The notes below the pieces were generated by a model. It made no database searches, had not been told where the DNA came from, and saw only the letters and a program-made list of their open reading frames with translations. 64,000 nt of DNA. Origin: Bacteroidales bacterium (GTDB lineage: Bacteria; Bacteroidota; Bacteroidia; Bacteroidales; F082). The position numbers and the translations under genes are program-made. Below are positions 33,186-41,886 of the stretch, piece by piece. The stretch lies in assembly GCA_016285355.1 (NCBI GenBank), contig JAEEQP010000002.1:69936-133935 (forward strand), in the 5' to 3' direction. Positions within the stretch are counted from its first letter, which is position 1, and every line of letters starts with the position of its first letter.

Positions 33186-34949
33186 TTATTTGCCCTTCAT
33201 CATGTTCCTGTACAAACGTTGCGCGAAGAACAGACTTACGATGTATCCGGCAATGCCTACTCCTCTGAAGATAATCGCGCCAGTCGCGTTGTCGTCAGCG
33301 ATAGGGGTTGTCGTGCACAGTAGGGTGGAGCCAATGATGATGGCAACGATAATGAGTGCGCGAACGGCATATCCCGCGAGGCGGTTGACCGTCTCTAAGG
33401 CCTTCTCTTCGAAACCGAAGTCGGTGTGCAGCGTAATCTGGTTCTTTTGCAGCATGTCGAGCGTCTGGGCTTTCTTGTTAGAGGAGTCGGTGATGCCGTT
33501 GAAGAGTTGCAGCAGCTTCACGGCGATTTGAGGATTCAGATCCTTGAGATGCTCTTTGTCCAGATTGTCCAGGTCGAGATCCATGCCGATATCCACCTTG
33601 TCCATGAAGTAGTTGAGAATGTTCACCTTCGGGCTGAGGGTCTTGACGGTTCCTTCAATCGCAATGACACCACGTGAAAGGTTGGTGAGGAATGGGTCAA
33701 CCTTGTAGTTGCCGCTCTGTAATGCATCGAGAACCAAGGTCAAGAGGTCGCCCAACTCAAAATCCATGTCGCCGCTGAAATCCGTACCTGAGAACTGGCT
33801 GCACATGTCCTCGCACAGCCCGAGAATCTCGCCGTGGTTGACTTCGCCTTCCGGATGCGCAATCGTCATCAGGATGCGCTTGAGGTTGTAGGCATCTTTC
33901 ATCACCACGCTGGTGACGATGTCGATGAGTGTCTGGCGCTGCTTTTGGGTCAGCGTGCCCATCATGCCGAAGTCGATCCACTCGATGCTGTGTTCCGGAA
34001 GCGGAATCTTTTTTTCCTCTTCGGCAGGCTCTTCGCCTTCTTCGGTCTTGGGCGTCGTTTTCGCTGTTTCAGCTTCCTTGGTGCCAGCTACCGAATCTTT
34101 GATGAATACGTTGCCTGAGTGCGGGTCGGCGTGATAGAATCCATCAACGAGAACCTGTGTGGAGAAGTTGTCGGCAATAAGTGCGGCGAGGCGTTCACGC
34201 TCGTCTTCGCTGAGCGTGGCGATGAAGTCGGTATTGCTGACCACATTGCCAGTGACGAAATCTTCGGTGAGGATGGCCTCGCAGGTGAGCTCAAGGTAGC
34301 ATTTTGGGCAGATAATCTTCTCGCGTCCTAAGTTGTTGTTGTAGAAACGGTCGAGATAGTTTGCCTCGTTGGTGAAGTCGAGTTCAATCTTCGAGGTTTT
34401 CTCGAGTTCCGTAATCAGGCCTTTGATGTCGATTCCGCCTACATTCCCTTTGATGAATTTGTCGATGACTTTCTCAAGAAGGGCAAAATCGCGTGCGACG
34501 GTTTCAACAACACCCGGACGGCGGACTTTGACGGCCACAACGGTGCCATCGTGCAAGGTCGCTTTGTGTACTTGAGCGACGGAAGCTGCCCCTAAGGGTT
34601 TTTCACTAAAAGAGGTAAAAAGCTCTTTTGCCGGCTTGCCCAAATATTTCTCAATCTGGGCATGGACGGTCGCCATGTCCATGGGAGCCACATCCGAGCG
34701 CAGTTTTGCAAGCGCTTCGCAATACTCTGCGGGCATGTAGTCACCTTGTTGGGAGGCAATCTGGCCGAGCTTCACAAAGGTCGGACCCAAATCTTGCAGT
34801 ATGTTCACAATGATTTCTGGCGTGAAGCCATTTTCATAATCGTATTTCCTAATGATGTCGATGATTTCCTTGAGCCTTTTATTTGATTTTGGCTCGGCTT
34901 TTTTTGCTTCCTTGCGTTGTTTAAGTAACGCACCGATGAATCCTGTCAA
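33186..34949 (-). CDS. ABC1/UbiB-family kinase-like protein
   Basis: A 587-residue protein of the atypical kinase family that includes UbiB and ADCK proteins, which act in isoprenoid-quinone biosynthesis or lipid homeostasis. Visible motifs in order: the family signature FVKLGQIASQQGDYMP (KxGQ, about residues 57-72); the alanine-rich loop PLGAASVAQVHKA; VAVKVRRPGVVE with the ATP-site lysine; the catalytic FYHADPHSGNVFI; and the metal-binding IEWIDFGMMG. An acidic, Lys/Glu-rich insertion separates the last two. Two C-terminal membrane helices follow (RALIIVAIIIGSTLL, GIAGYIVSLFFA). The only usable start in frame is TTG at 34,949, 17 bases after the expected transcript start; a TAA precedes it. 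The menaquinone link is inference from the family. Confidence 0.85.
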   Translation of the reverse strand: MTGFIGALLKQRKEAKKAEPKSNKRLKEIIDIIRKYDYENGFTPEIIVNILQDLGPTFVKLGQIASQQGDYMPAEYCEALAKLRSDVAPMDMATVHAQIEKYLGKPAKELFTSFSEKPLGAASVAQVHKATLHDGTVVAVKVRRPGVVETVARDFALLEKVIDKFIKGNVGGIDIKGLITELEKTSKIELDFTNEANYLDRFYNNNLGREKIICPKCYLELTCEAILTEDFVTGNVVSNTDFIATLSEDERERLAALIADNFSTQVLVDGFYHADPHSGNVFIKDSVAGTKEAETAKTTPKTEEGEEPAEEEKKIPLPEHSIEWIDFGMMGTLTQKQRQTLIDIVTSVVMKDAYNLKRILMTIAHPEGEVNHGEILGLCEDMCSQFSGTDFSGDMDFELGDLLTLVLDALQSGNYKVDPFLTNLSRGVIAIEGTVKTLSPKVNILNYFMDKVDIGMDLDLDNLDKEHLKDLNPQIAVKLLQLFNGITDSSNKKAQTLDMLQKNQITLHTDFGFEEKALETVNRLAGYAVRALIIVAIIIGSTLLCTTTPIADDNATGAIIFRGVGIAGYIVSLFFAQRLYRNMMKGK

Positions 34950-34973
34950 ATTGTAGAGTATTTAAATTTGTTG

Positions 34974-34981
34974 CAAAATTA
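34974..34981 (-). promoter_or_regulatory. -7 box (TAATTTTG) of the ABC1-family gene
   Basis: TAATTTTG on the minus strand, 25 bases before the TTG start, in the 41-base spacer after the beta-helix gene. Confidence 0.55.
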
Positions 34982-34990
34982 GAAAAAGTT

Positions 34991-37900
34991 TTATTCTATC
35001 ACTATTTTCTGTGTCTTAATGTTATCGCCGTTGATTAATCTCAACACATACACCCCCGGAACCATCCCGCCTGTAGAGACGCGATTCATCGCGTCTCCCG
35101 AAACAATGATACGCCCCATCACATCAATCACCTGCAACGTTCCCTCACCGTTGATGATGATGTTGCCGTTGCTGATGTACGCAAAGGTCCCTGAGCTCGT
35201 CGAAGGGCCGTCCTCGTCGTTGGTGCTAAACACCAAACGGAAGCGCGATTCATAGTCCGTGGTTTTAGCGGTGAAGGTGTAGGAGGCTGGTCCCTGAGCT
35301 TCGGTCCCTGAGCTTGTCGAATGGGGTCGAAGGGCCAACAGGTCAATGTCCGCGCTGGTCATGTTATCAATCAGGTGCAAATAGGCCATTTCCACGCCTT
35401 CGGGGTTGACCGTGATAGTGTAGGTGCCGTTTTTCGTGGCTTTGAAGTTCAAAGGCATCTCGCCTTGGCCGTTGCTGCCAACCACGGCATATTCTTCGTT
35501 GGCTTTGGGGAAATAGATGTTGGCAGCCTGCTCCATGAAATGGAACTTGGGCAACGTACTGCCTTCATTGAAGCTCACAATAGCGTTGTCGATAGTGGAG
35601 GCAGGAGCACGGTCAGTGACTTGTTGTGCTACAGCGATGTTCAGGCTGGCGTTGCTTGGGGCAAGGGCTTGGTCTGGTTCGACCATGGTGAAGGTCACTT
35701 TATCACCAGCATTGCCATATACCGCGATACCCGCGCATGGCATGATGGCGTTGTCGCTGGTCTTATAGTCAACGGCACTTCCGTTGTTCAGTTCGGCGAA
35801 AGCATGGTCCACGGTGACTTTGCAGGTGAAAGGATTGCCGATGAGGTTCCAACCATTCCTCACAAGGGTTACTTTGTTATAATCGGCACCTCTATAGGGA
35901 TACACCAGGCCCCTAAACCGTAAGGTTATCGAATTGGCATTGGCATAGAGGTAACCTCTTCCATGTTCGATGTTGAAAGGGTCATGTTGACGATAGTTAT
36001 ACCACGGCTTGGCATTGTCCGCAAAGTATATGTAAAGGTCGTAGGAGTGTCCATACGGGTTTGTCTCGGTGATGAGTGTGGGGTCGTCGGCGGTAAGCAT
36101 ATTGGTCGAATTGACCGGATGAAGGGGGACATACATTGGCGCAGTAATGAAATACCAGCCGTTGCTTGCATTTGCCCAGTCATCGGGGCCTGTGCCTATG
36201 ATGTTTTTCTCCACTGTGGCCTGAAGGAATTGATCTTCAGTTGGATGGTCAGCATTGTAGAAACTGTAGATTAACTGTCCGCCATCGGCAATAGTGAGAG
36301 TGGCATTGTCGCTGAAAAATACTCTGTAAACCTGGGCCACGCAACCGTCAGGAATGGTGGCTGAAGCGCGCATGAGTACATAATCGTTAATGCTTGGCAG
36401 TTCACCTTTATACCAGTTGTCGGTATTGCTCCATTCGCCTTCGGTGAGGAATAGCTTGCCCGCAGGCTTCAGTGTTTTGTCGTCAAGAGCAGTCCCGTTA
36501 TTATTACCATAGGGATAGACCTTGGGTTCATATATCGTATTGTTGTCATCTGAAAAGAACCTTTCCAATGTAACATCACCTCTATAGCTTATTGCCCAAA
36601 CAGTTCCTTCACGGAGGGTAATGGTTTCGCCACGGATGCCATTTTTCATAATTCCGCCTTTTGCGCTGACCGTGCCTCCGTTGAAGCTGATATTACCACG
36701 ACTCCCATCATTATCACCAATACCATTGGCGTAGTCACTGGGTTCTGTCACTTTCCATGTGCCGGTGCCTGCACTCTGTCCCCAGAAGTTCAGGCTCTTT
36801 CCATCATACGTGTCGATGCCCAAGCTGTTGGTCATGGTGACACCGTCGCAAAGGATGATGTTCACGTCGCCATTGGCTTGGATTCGGTTGCTGTTGGTCA
36901 CATTTGAGGTGACGGCATACCAGCCATCGCCCAATGAAATGGTACTGCTCGTGATGGAGTGTGCGGTCGCGTATTGTGTCACGCCGGCAAGGTCCAGATA
37001 CGGTATCTTGAAATCGACGTAGAGATTGACTTCTTCGAAAAGCATGGTGAAGGTGTAGGAGTTCCCGCTATTGTCGAGGGTGATTTCGTCGCCCGAGGTT
37101 GCGCCAATAGCGGAGACAAAACAGGTATATCTGTCAACAGGATTGATGGTTACCGTGACAATAGAATCGCTGAAGGCGAGGACATCGGAAAGGTTGATAT
37201 TGCTGTAAAAATCGTCGATATTGCATATAGTGTTGATGTGGTATGCTGCTCTCGGAACAAGGGTTTTGCGTGCCAAGATGCTGTTGTCGTTGACTGTGCC
37301 AGACAAACTCGAAATGGTGCCATCGGTGGAAGTGAAGAATTTGTTTGTTGCCACAGTAACCGTGCCTTTGTAGGTAGTGGAGGTGTAGCTGTCGGTAAGG
37401 TTTGTCCAGTCCAGGGTGATATTGGCTCCTGTGTTTCCGATGCCGGTAACATTGCTTCCACCTTTGGCATTGACGATGCCGCCATTGATAGTGATAGTTC
37501 CGCCATTGCTATTATAGCCGCCGCCGATGCTGGAAGCTCCACTACCACCTTGCGCTGTGACAGTGCCACCATTGATGGTGATGGAGCCGCCATTACCATT
37601 ATTTCCCCCTCCAATACCGGCTCCAGGCCCTCCACCTGTGGCATCAACGACACCGCCATTGATGGTGATGATTCCGCCGTCGTGATCAATTGCGCCGCCA
37701 ATACCAGCAGCTCCACCACCACCTTGCGCTGTGACATGGCCGCCGTTGATGGTGATGGTTCCAGTATTGGAGCCAGAATTGCCGCCGATAGCTGCATGCA
37801 TGGATTCGTAAGGTGCAGTGGCATCAAAAATTCCCGACTGTCCGCTCTGCCCATAAATGGTAAGGGTGTTGTTTTCGTTGACAGCAATACCCTCGGTTGT

Positions 37901-39622
37901 GGTAAGCGTTTTGCCGTCGGCAAAGATAAATTTCACGTCACCGTTCACTGTGATGCGGTTGTTGAAGGTCTTGTTGACATCCACCACATACCATCCGCTG
38001 TTCAGCGTTGCACCGTCGCTGATGGTGCTCAACCTGTTGCAAGTCCATGCGGTTTTCTCGGTGCCGTCATCATCGATATAGTTGGCTGGCTCGACCAAAG
38101 CAGCTGTGTTTAAGACCACTTCGTTGTCGCTCAACAGAACGCCGTAATTGGCGTCGGAGAAGAAGAAAACATCAGGGGCAGTGTCTGGGTTCTTGGATTT
38201 GTATCCGGAGGTTAAGGTATGTGATATATTATAGGGAGTGAGACCAATACGAGCCCCTTCGGTGAAAGCTTCGTTTATATCGATGACGCGAGTGGTGCCA
38301 TTATCGTCTGCGAGATAGAGGTTGTTTATTGCGCTGTTAGTGCCGCTGGTGTTGCTTGTGATGACGGGGTTGCCGTGCATATTGAGAACCCCGTTGGTGT
38401 AGATGCCGCCGCCGTTGCCAGTGCTGCTGTTGCCGGTGAAGGTGCCGCCATAAACATTGAGTGTGCCATGGTTGGAGACGGCACCACCGCCGTACTGGGT
38501 AGTGCTGTTGTCGGTGAAGGTACCGCTGTTGATAGTCATCATGGCGCTTTGTTTATTGTAAACGGCCCCGCCTTCTCTCGAAGTGTTGTTTTGGAAGGTG
38601 CCGCCATTGATGATGATCCAGCCTTCGTTGTTAAGGATAGCCCCACCTCTGCCTTGTTCGTTGCCTGTGCTGAGGGCTTGGCAGTTTTCGATGGTGACAT
38701 TGTTGAGCGTGACGGTGCTGCCGTTCCAGAGACCGCCGCCGTTGGTGCCTGCGATGCTGCTGGAAATGTTGCAGTCAGTTATGGTCATTGTTGAGGCATT
38801 GGTGGCGTTGCCGATGGCACCGCAACCGCCGGTGCTGCTGTTGTTGGTGAAGGTACATCCTGCAATGGAGACAACATCCGATCCGCCCGCCGCGTTATAG
38901 ATGCCGCCTACATCATTTGCGTTGTTGTTGGTGAAGGTGCAGTTCGTGACCGAGAGCGGGCCTTTGTTCCAAATGGCGCCGGCATGGTCTGTAGCGGTGC
39001 AACCAGAAATATTACAGGTAGAAACAGTAAGCGAGCCACCATCGTTATAGATACCGCCACCGTGGATGCTGGCAGTGCAGTTTTGGATGGTGGTGCGGTT
39101 GTTGCTTTGTATTATTTCGACGGTGCCTTGGTTGTAGATGGCACCGCCATTGTTTTCGGCTTGGCAATCTTGGATAGTAATGCCGTCTAACTTGAGAATG
39201 GCATTGGCACAGACATATATACCTCCGCCATTTTCGGCGTGACCGCCAGAAATGATACTTCCACTCGTATTTGAACCAGATGCGATTGTAAGTGTGCCAC
39301 TTACAAAATGGATAACTTGGCCATAGGAGTAATCGGGATAATCTTCGAAGGAATCCGGATCGCGGCTTATTGAATGACCATCCATGTATAGTGTCACTTC
39401 CCGGTCGCCAAGTGTGACATAAAGCCTTTTACCATCATCGCGTTGAACGCCTTGCAAGACAATGTCAGCACCCAAATGGATGTGGCTGTAGTTAGGATTA
39501 TCAATGGCAGTTTTTAAATCATACTCCGTGTTTACGGTAATTGATGCCGATTGAGCCCAAATGTTTAGCCCGAAGGCGAAGAGGGTGAAAAGAACGAGTA
39601 AAGATTTTCTTAAGTTGTTCAT
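34991..39622 (-). CDS. beta-helix adhesin-like surface protein with T9SS tail
   Basis: A 1,543-residue secreted protein. Signal peptide 1-23 (NIWAQ). Residues about 90-450 form a right-handed beta-helix with polymorphic-outer-membrane-protein-like repeats (GGGIYNDGG, NCTFTNNNANDVGGIYN, GGAVYNKQS). About 610-730 are four near-identical 29-residue repeats around TITINGG(T/I)V(T/N)A(Q/K)GG. A further beta-solenoid part follows, then a module shared with the giant protein and the GH2 protein (NGWNLIGNPF, YTITVNPEGVEMAYLHLID), and a sorting domain (VPGVYVLRLINGDNIKTQKIVIE). Three palindromic repeats are inserted in frame near the C-terminus. Likely a surface adhesin or structural protein; the binding partner is unknown. 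Confidence 0.87.
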   Translation of the reverse strand: MNNLRKSLLVLFTLFAFGLNIWAQSASITVNTEYDLKTAIDNPNYSHIHLGADIVLQGVQRDDGKRLYVTLGDREVTLYMDGHSISRDPDSFEDYPDYSYGQVIHFVSGTLTIASGSNTSGSIISGGHAENGGGIYVCANAILKLDGITIQDCQAENNGGAIYNQGTVEIIQSNNRTTIQNCTASIHGGGIYNDGGSLTVSTCNISGCTATDHAGAIWNKGPLSVTNCTFTNNNANDVGGIYNAAGGSDVVSIAGCTFTNNSSTGGCGAIGNATNASTMTITDCNISSSIAGTNGGGLWNGSTVTLNNVTIENCQALSTGNEQGRGGAILNNEGWIIINGGTFQNNTSREGGAVYNKQSAMMTINSGTFTDNSTTQYGGGAVSNHGTLNVYGGTFTGNSSTGNGGGIYTNGVLNMHGNPVITSNTSGTNSAINNLYLADDNGTTRVIDINEAFTEGARIGLTPYNISHTLTSGYKSKNPDTAPDVFFFSDANYGVLLSDNEVVLNTAALVEPANYIDDDGTEKTAWTCNRLSTISDGATLNSGWYVVDVNKTFNNRITVNGDVKFIFADGKTLTTTEGIAVNENNTLTIYGQSGQSGIFDATAPYESMHAAIGGNSGSNTGTITINGGHVTAQGGGGAAGIGGAIDHDGGIITINGGVVDATGGGPGAGIGGGNNGNGGSITINGGTVTAQGGSGASSIGGGYNSNGGTITINGGIVNAKGGSNVTGIGNTGANITLDWTNLTDSYTSTTYKGTVTVATNKFFTSTDGTISSLSGTVNDNSILARKTLVPRAAYHINTICNIDDFYSNINLSDVLAFSDSIVTVTINPVDRYTCFVSAIGATSGDEITLDNSGNSYTFTMLFEEVNLYVDFKIPYLDLAGVTQYATAHSITSSTISLGDGWYAVTSNVTNSNRIQANGDVNIILCDGVTMTNSLGIDTYDGKSLNFWGQSAGTGTWKVTEPSDYANGIGDNDGSRGNISFNGGTVSAKGGIMKNGIRGETITLREGTVWAISYRGDVTLERFFSDDNNTIYEPKVYPYGNNNGTALDDKTLKPAGKLFLTEGEWSNTDNWYKGELPSINDYVLMRASATIPDGCVAQVYRVFFSDNATLTIADGGQLIYSFYNADHPTEDQFLQATVEKNIIGTGPDDWANASNGWYFITAPMYVPLHPVNSTNMLTADDPTLITETNPYGHSYDLYIYFADNAKPWYNYRQHDPFNIEHGRGYLYANANSITLRFRGLVYPYRGADYNKVTLVRNGWNLIGNPFTCKVTVDHAFAELNNGSAVDYKTSDNAIMPCAGIAVYGNAGDKVTFTMVEPDQALAPSNASLNIAVAQQVTDRAPASTIDNAIVSFNEGSTLPKFHFMEQAANIYFPKANEEYAVVGSNGQGEMPLNFKATKNGTYTITVNPEGVEMAYLHLIDNMTSADIDLLALRPHSTSSGTEAQGPASYTFTAKTTDYESRFRLVFSTNDEDGPSTSSGTFAYISNGNIIINGEGTLQVIDVMGRIIVSGDAMNRVSTGGMVPGVYVLRLINGDNIKTQKIVIE
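35073..35097. repeat. family B palindrome inside the beta-helix gene tail
   Basis: Identical in sequence and protein position to the copy at 26,880-26,904, encoding GDAMNRVST after MGRIIVS. Confidence 0.85.
35186..35209. repeat. family A repeat inside the beta-helix gene tail
   Basis: Core CCCTGAGCTCGTCGAAGGG. In frame it encodes GPSTSSGT between FSTNDED and FAYISNGNIII. The paralogue at 26,798 has a different short linker here. Confidence 0.85.
35289..35338. repeat. compound family A repeat inside the beta-helix gene tail
   Basis: One and a half copies (TCCCTGAGCTTCGGTCCCTG, then AGCTTGTCGAATGGGGTCGA). It encodes HSTSSGTEAQGPA between DIDLLALRP and SYTFTAKTTDYESRF, at the same junction that holds a family B copy in the giant protein. 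Confidence 0.85.
37430..37768. repeat. in-frame 87-base tandem repeat (4 units)
   Basis: Four units of 29 codons in the beta-helix protein, each with ITINGG, V-x-A/D-A-x-GG and GIGG. Differences between units show that the array is not brand new, but the identity is high enough for slippage or recombination to change copy number. Confidence 0.75.
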
Positions 39623-39666
39623 TTTAAATGATTTGTGTTTTTGTTTTAATTCTTGACAACGAGCGG

Positions 39667-39674
39667 CAAAAATA
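39667..39674 (-). promoter_or_regulatory. -7 box (TATTTTTG) of the beta-helix gene
   Basis: TATTTTTG on the minus strand, 45 bases before the start codon at 39,622. Confidence 0.6.
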
Positions 39675-39710
39675 CAAAAAAATGGTAATCAGTTCGAAAG
39701 AGGTAATGAA

Positions 39711-39740
39711 AAAATCCGCCAAACATTTTCGGCGGATTTT
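39711..39740 (-). terminator. intrinsic terminator of the S41 peptidase gene
   Basis: Perfect 10-base-pair stem AAAATCCGCC/GGCGGATTTT with a 10-base loop, followed on the minus strand by a T-run, 25 bases after the peptidase stop. Confidence 0.8.
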
Positions 39741-39765
39741 TGCAGCCAGATGTAAATTGCAATTA

Positions 39766-41040
39766 TCAGTAGTTCTTAATGTACTCGATAGCCGCGTCAA
39801 GTTGGGCCCCGAGGTCGTCGTTGTGGTCTTTGCGCAGTATGATTTGGTCGGGCGTGTAGCCTGTGCCTTCCAATACCTTGCCGTCTATCCGTGCCTCGAA
39901 TGTCGAGGTGTAGATATAGTGGTACATTGTTTCAATATTGCCGAAGGGGCCGCCATAGTTGAGGTTGATGCTCGATGTGGGTTGCAGAGGTCCAGTGGCG
40001 CCGTAGGTGCGCTCGCCGATGGTGTGGCTCGTGGGCAACACCTTATTGATGATGACGGTCTCGATTTCGCCCATGCTGATGGAGTTCAAGTCGCAAAGCA
40101 CGACGAAGGGAATGTTCTCGGCGGCGAGGTCGCGGTGGTATTGGCTCTGCGGGTCGATGTAATAAGGTGTCCAGGCGGAGTGCTCGTAGCGTCCTGGGCC
40201 TTCTTTATACCGGGTTTGCATCACTTGGGTGCGCTCGTTGATGAAGCTGCCGACGAGGTAGTCGAGGTCGTCCTGATAACCGCCCGTGTTGGCGCGGTTG
40301 TCGAGGATGATGCCGGCCAGCTCTTCGCGCGGCGTATCCTTGATGGCGGTCAGCCAATGATTGATGACGGCGGCAGCCTGTTGGGTCGTTGGGTTGCTGC
40401 TTTTCAGGATGGGAGTGAGGGCAGCGCAAGATTGCCACAGGTAAGGGATTTTGCGTCCGTCGGGGAGCTTGAACAAGCAATAATGGTACATGGCGGTTCG
40501 GCCGATTTCTTCAATCGTTCCCATGAAATCCTCGTTAGCTTCAAGTTCATAATGCGTACCAAGCCCGAGGACAAAACCATGGAGGCTTCTTCGCGCGGAG
40601 GAAGGGACTTCAATGAAATAATCGCGTTTTGCCGTTTCAATTTCTCCAGGGTCGACGAAGAATGATTCGACCGTGTCGGTTGCGGCAGGAAAGAGGTTCT
40701 TGATGGCAATGGTCATGTGGTGGTCTTTTAGGCCACCCATCGCACCGGTGTAGAGTTCCTTGAGTTCGGCCAAGGTCACGTCTTGTCCGGCTTCATGTTG
40801 CGCATCCAAAGCGTTGAACTTGGGCATGTATTCAGTGTAAACGGCATCCCAGTCGGTGTCGTCAACGTCCCAAAATACATAGCCTGTGCTGATGCATTTC
40901 CAAAGATACTCGAACTGGGTGGAATAGCTGTCGTAAGCCAGCTTGTCAGTTTCGCCGATATAGGGATGATAGTCAGCATCTTTGCGGCAACCGCTGAAAA
41001 TCAAGGCAATCAACGCCAAAAGGATGATATTTCTTTTCAT
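39766..41040 (-). CDS. S41-family peptidase lipoprotein
   Basis: A 424-residue lipoprotein (MKRNIILLALIALIFSGC, lipobox FSGC) of the tail-specific/C-terminal-processing protease family. Typical parts: the N-terminal helical S41-associated region (QFEYLWKCISTGYVFWDVDD), a central stretch ending in GIILDNRANTGG (the family DxRxNxGG strand), and the nucleophile segment VVLCDLNSISMGEIE, where the Ser before MGE is the expected catalytic residue. The lysine partner expected about 25 residues later is not obvious; IGERTYGATG is the family segment that follows the nucleophile. It is the second gene of a unit with the beta-barrel protein upstream (27-base spacer). It probably acts in the periplasm or on the outer membrane. 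Target unknown. Confidence 0.88.
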   Translation of the reverse strand: MKRNIILLALIALIFSGCRKDADYHPYIGETDKLAYDSYSTQFEYLWKCISTGYVFWDVDDTDWDAVYTEYMPKFNALDAQHEAGQDVTLAELKELYTGAMGGLKDHHMTIAIKNLFPAATDTVESFFVDPGEIETAKRDYFIEVPSSARRSLHGFVLGLGTHYELEANEDFMGTIEEIGRTAMYHYCLFKLPDGRKIPYLWQSCAALTPILKSSNPTTQQAAAVINHWLTAIKDTPREELAGIILDNRANTGGYQDDLDYLVGSFINERTQVMQTRYKEGPGRYEHSAWTPYYIDPQSQYHRDLAAENIPFVVLCDLNSISMGEIETVIINKVLPTSHTIGERTYGATGPLQPTSSINLNYGGPFGNIETMYHYIYTSTFEARIDGKVLEGTGYTPDQIILRKDHNDDLGAQLDAAIEYIKNY

Positions 41041-41067
41041 ATTTGCAACTATTTGAGGATTAACAAT

Positions 41068-41772
41068 TTAAAAAGAACACGAAATGCCAAGAGTAATCGA
41101 AAGCGTATTCATATAGCGCGGGTCGCTCAGGTGTGCGTAACCCTTGTGATGGCTGACAAGGTCATAGTAATACAATGCATCGAGGCTGATGATAGGACTG
41201 GCTTCGTTTGAGCCAAAAAAAGCATAACTCAAACCCAATCCACCGACTGCACCTGCGATGAAACGCTGGTCTTCGCTGTTAAATTCACGAACTTCCTTGA
41301 AGTCGTCAAAATAGACATAATAATCCGTCATCCAATAGGTTTTGCCTTCCAAATGGGCACTTAACCAATATGAGCCAAAGCCGCCACAGAACGCATGGCC
41401 ACGCAGTTTTTTCCCGCCAAAAGAGAAGTCGGCCATCAAAGGCAGCATGAGGTAATCATTGGTATACTTCGTATAGACAGGGTCAAGGTGATGGATGTTA
41501 CGGTCCATGCGGAAAGAACGGGAAATGATACCCAAATCGGCACGCACGGCCAACCAATCGGTCAGTTGGTAACGAGCTTGCAAACTGCCATCATAATTGC
41601 CAAGCGGAGAATAAGTTTCGTCGATACGGCCCAAATTGGAACGGTCGATTTCGGTCCAATTCCAGCCGCCTTTCACGCCAATGGTCCATCTAGAATTCAT
41701 TTGGGCATTGGCCTCCACAGCCGTCCAGCACAACAGGACGACTGCGATGATTTTCAAGTAGTTTTTCTTCAT
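41068..41772 (-). CDS. outer-membrane beta-barrel protein (OmpX/PorT-like)
   Basis: A 234-residue protein with signal peptide MKKNYLKIIAVVLLCWTAVEANAQ, then alternating hydrophobic/polar strands with aromatic ends (WTIGVKGGWNWTEIDRS, LAVRADLGIISRSFRMD, YLMLPLMADFSFGG). The protein ends in an aromatic residue (LSITLGISCSF), the C-terminal signature of barrels assembled by the BAM complex. It fits the outer-membrane beta-barrel domain class common in Bacteroidetes. First gene of a unit with the S41 peptidase. No specific role visible. Confidence 0.8.
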   Translation of the reverse strand: MKKNYLKIIAVVLLCWTAVEANAQMNSRWTIGVKGGWNWTEIDRSNLGRIDETYSPLGNYDGSLQARYQLTDWLAVRADLGIISRSFRMDRNIHHLDPVYTKYTNDYLMLPLMADFSFGGKKLRGHAFCGGFGSYWLSAHLEGKTYWMTDYYVYFDDFKEVREFNSEDQRFIAGAVGGLGLSYAFFGSNEASPIISLDALYYYDLVSHHKGYAHLSDPRYMNTLSITLGISCSF

Positions 41773-41797
41773 AGTTTTATCTGATTTAATTACGGTG

Positions 41798-41805
41798 CAA
41801 AATTA
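41798..41805 (-). promoter_or_regulatory. -7 box (TAATTTTG) of the barrel/S41 operon
   Basis: TAATTTTG on the minus strand, 26 bases before the start codon at 41,772. Confidence 0.6.
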
Positions 41806-41836
41806 AAAAATCCGCCAAAAACTTGACGGATTTTTT
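41805..41836 (-). terminator. intrinsic terminator downstream of pruA
   Basis: Stem AAAAAATCCG/CGGATTTTTT flanking a 12-base middle; the minus strand runs into T-rich sequence. It lies beyond the palindrome at 41,850-41,877. Confidence 0.75.
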
Positions 41837-41849
41837 TATAACAATCATC

Positions 41850-41877
41850 GTAGAGACGTAGCGCGCTACGTCTCTAC
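41850..41877. repeat. family B palindrome, perfect, between genes
   Basis: A perfect 28-base palindrome, GTAGAGACGTAGCG joined to CGCTACGTCTCTAC, 10 bases after the pruA stop. Outer arms match the in-frame copies; the middle differs. Confidence 0.85.
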
Positions 41878-41886
41878 ATGGGACGA

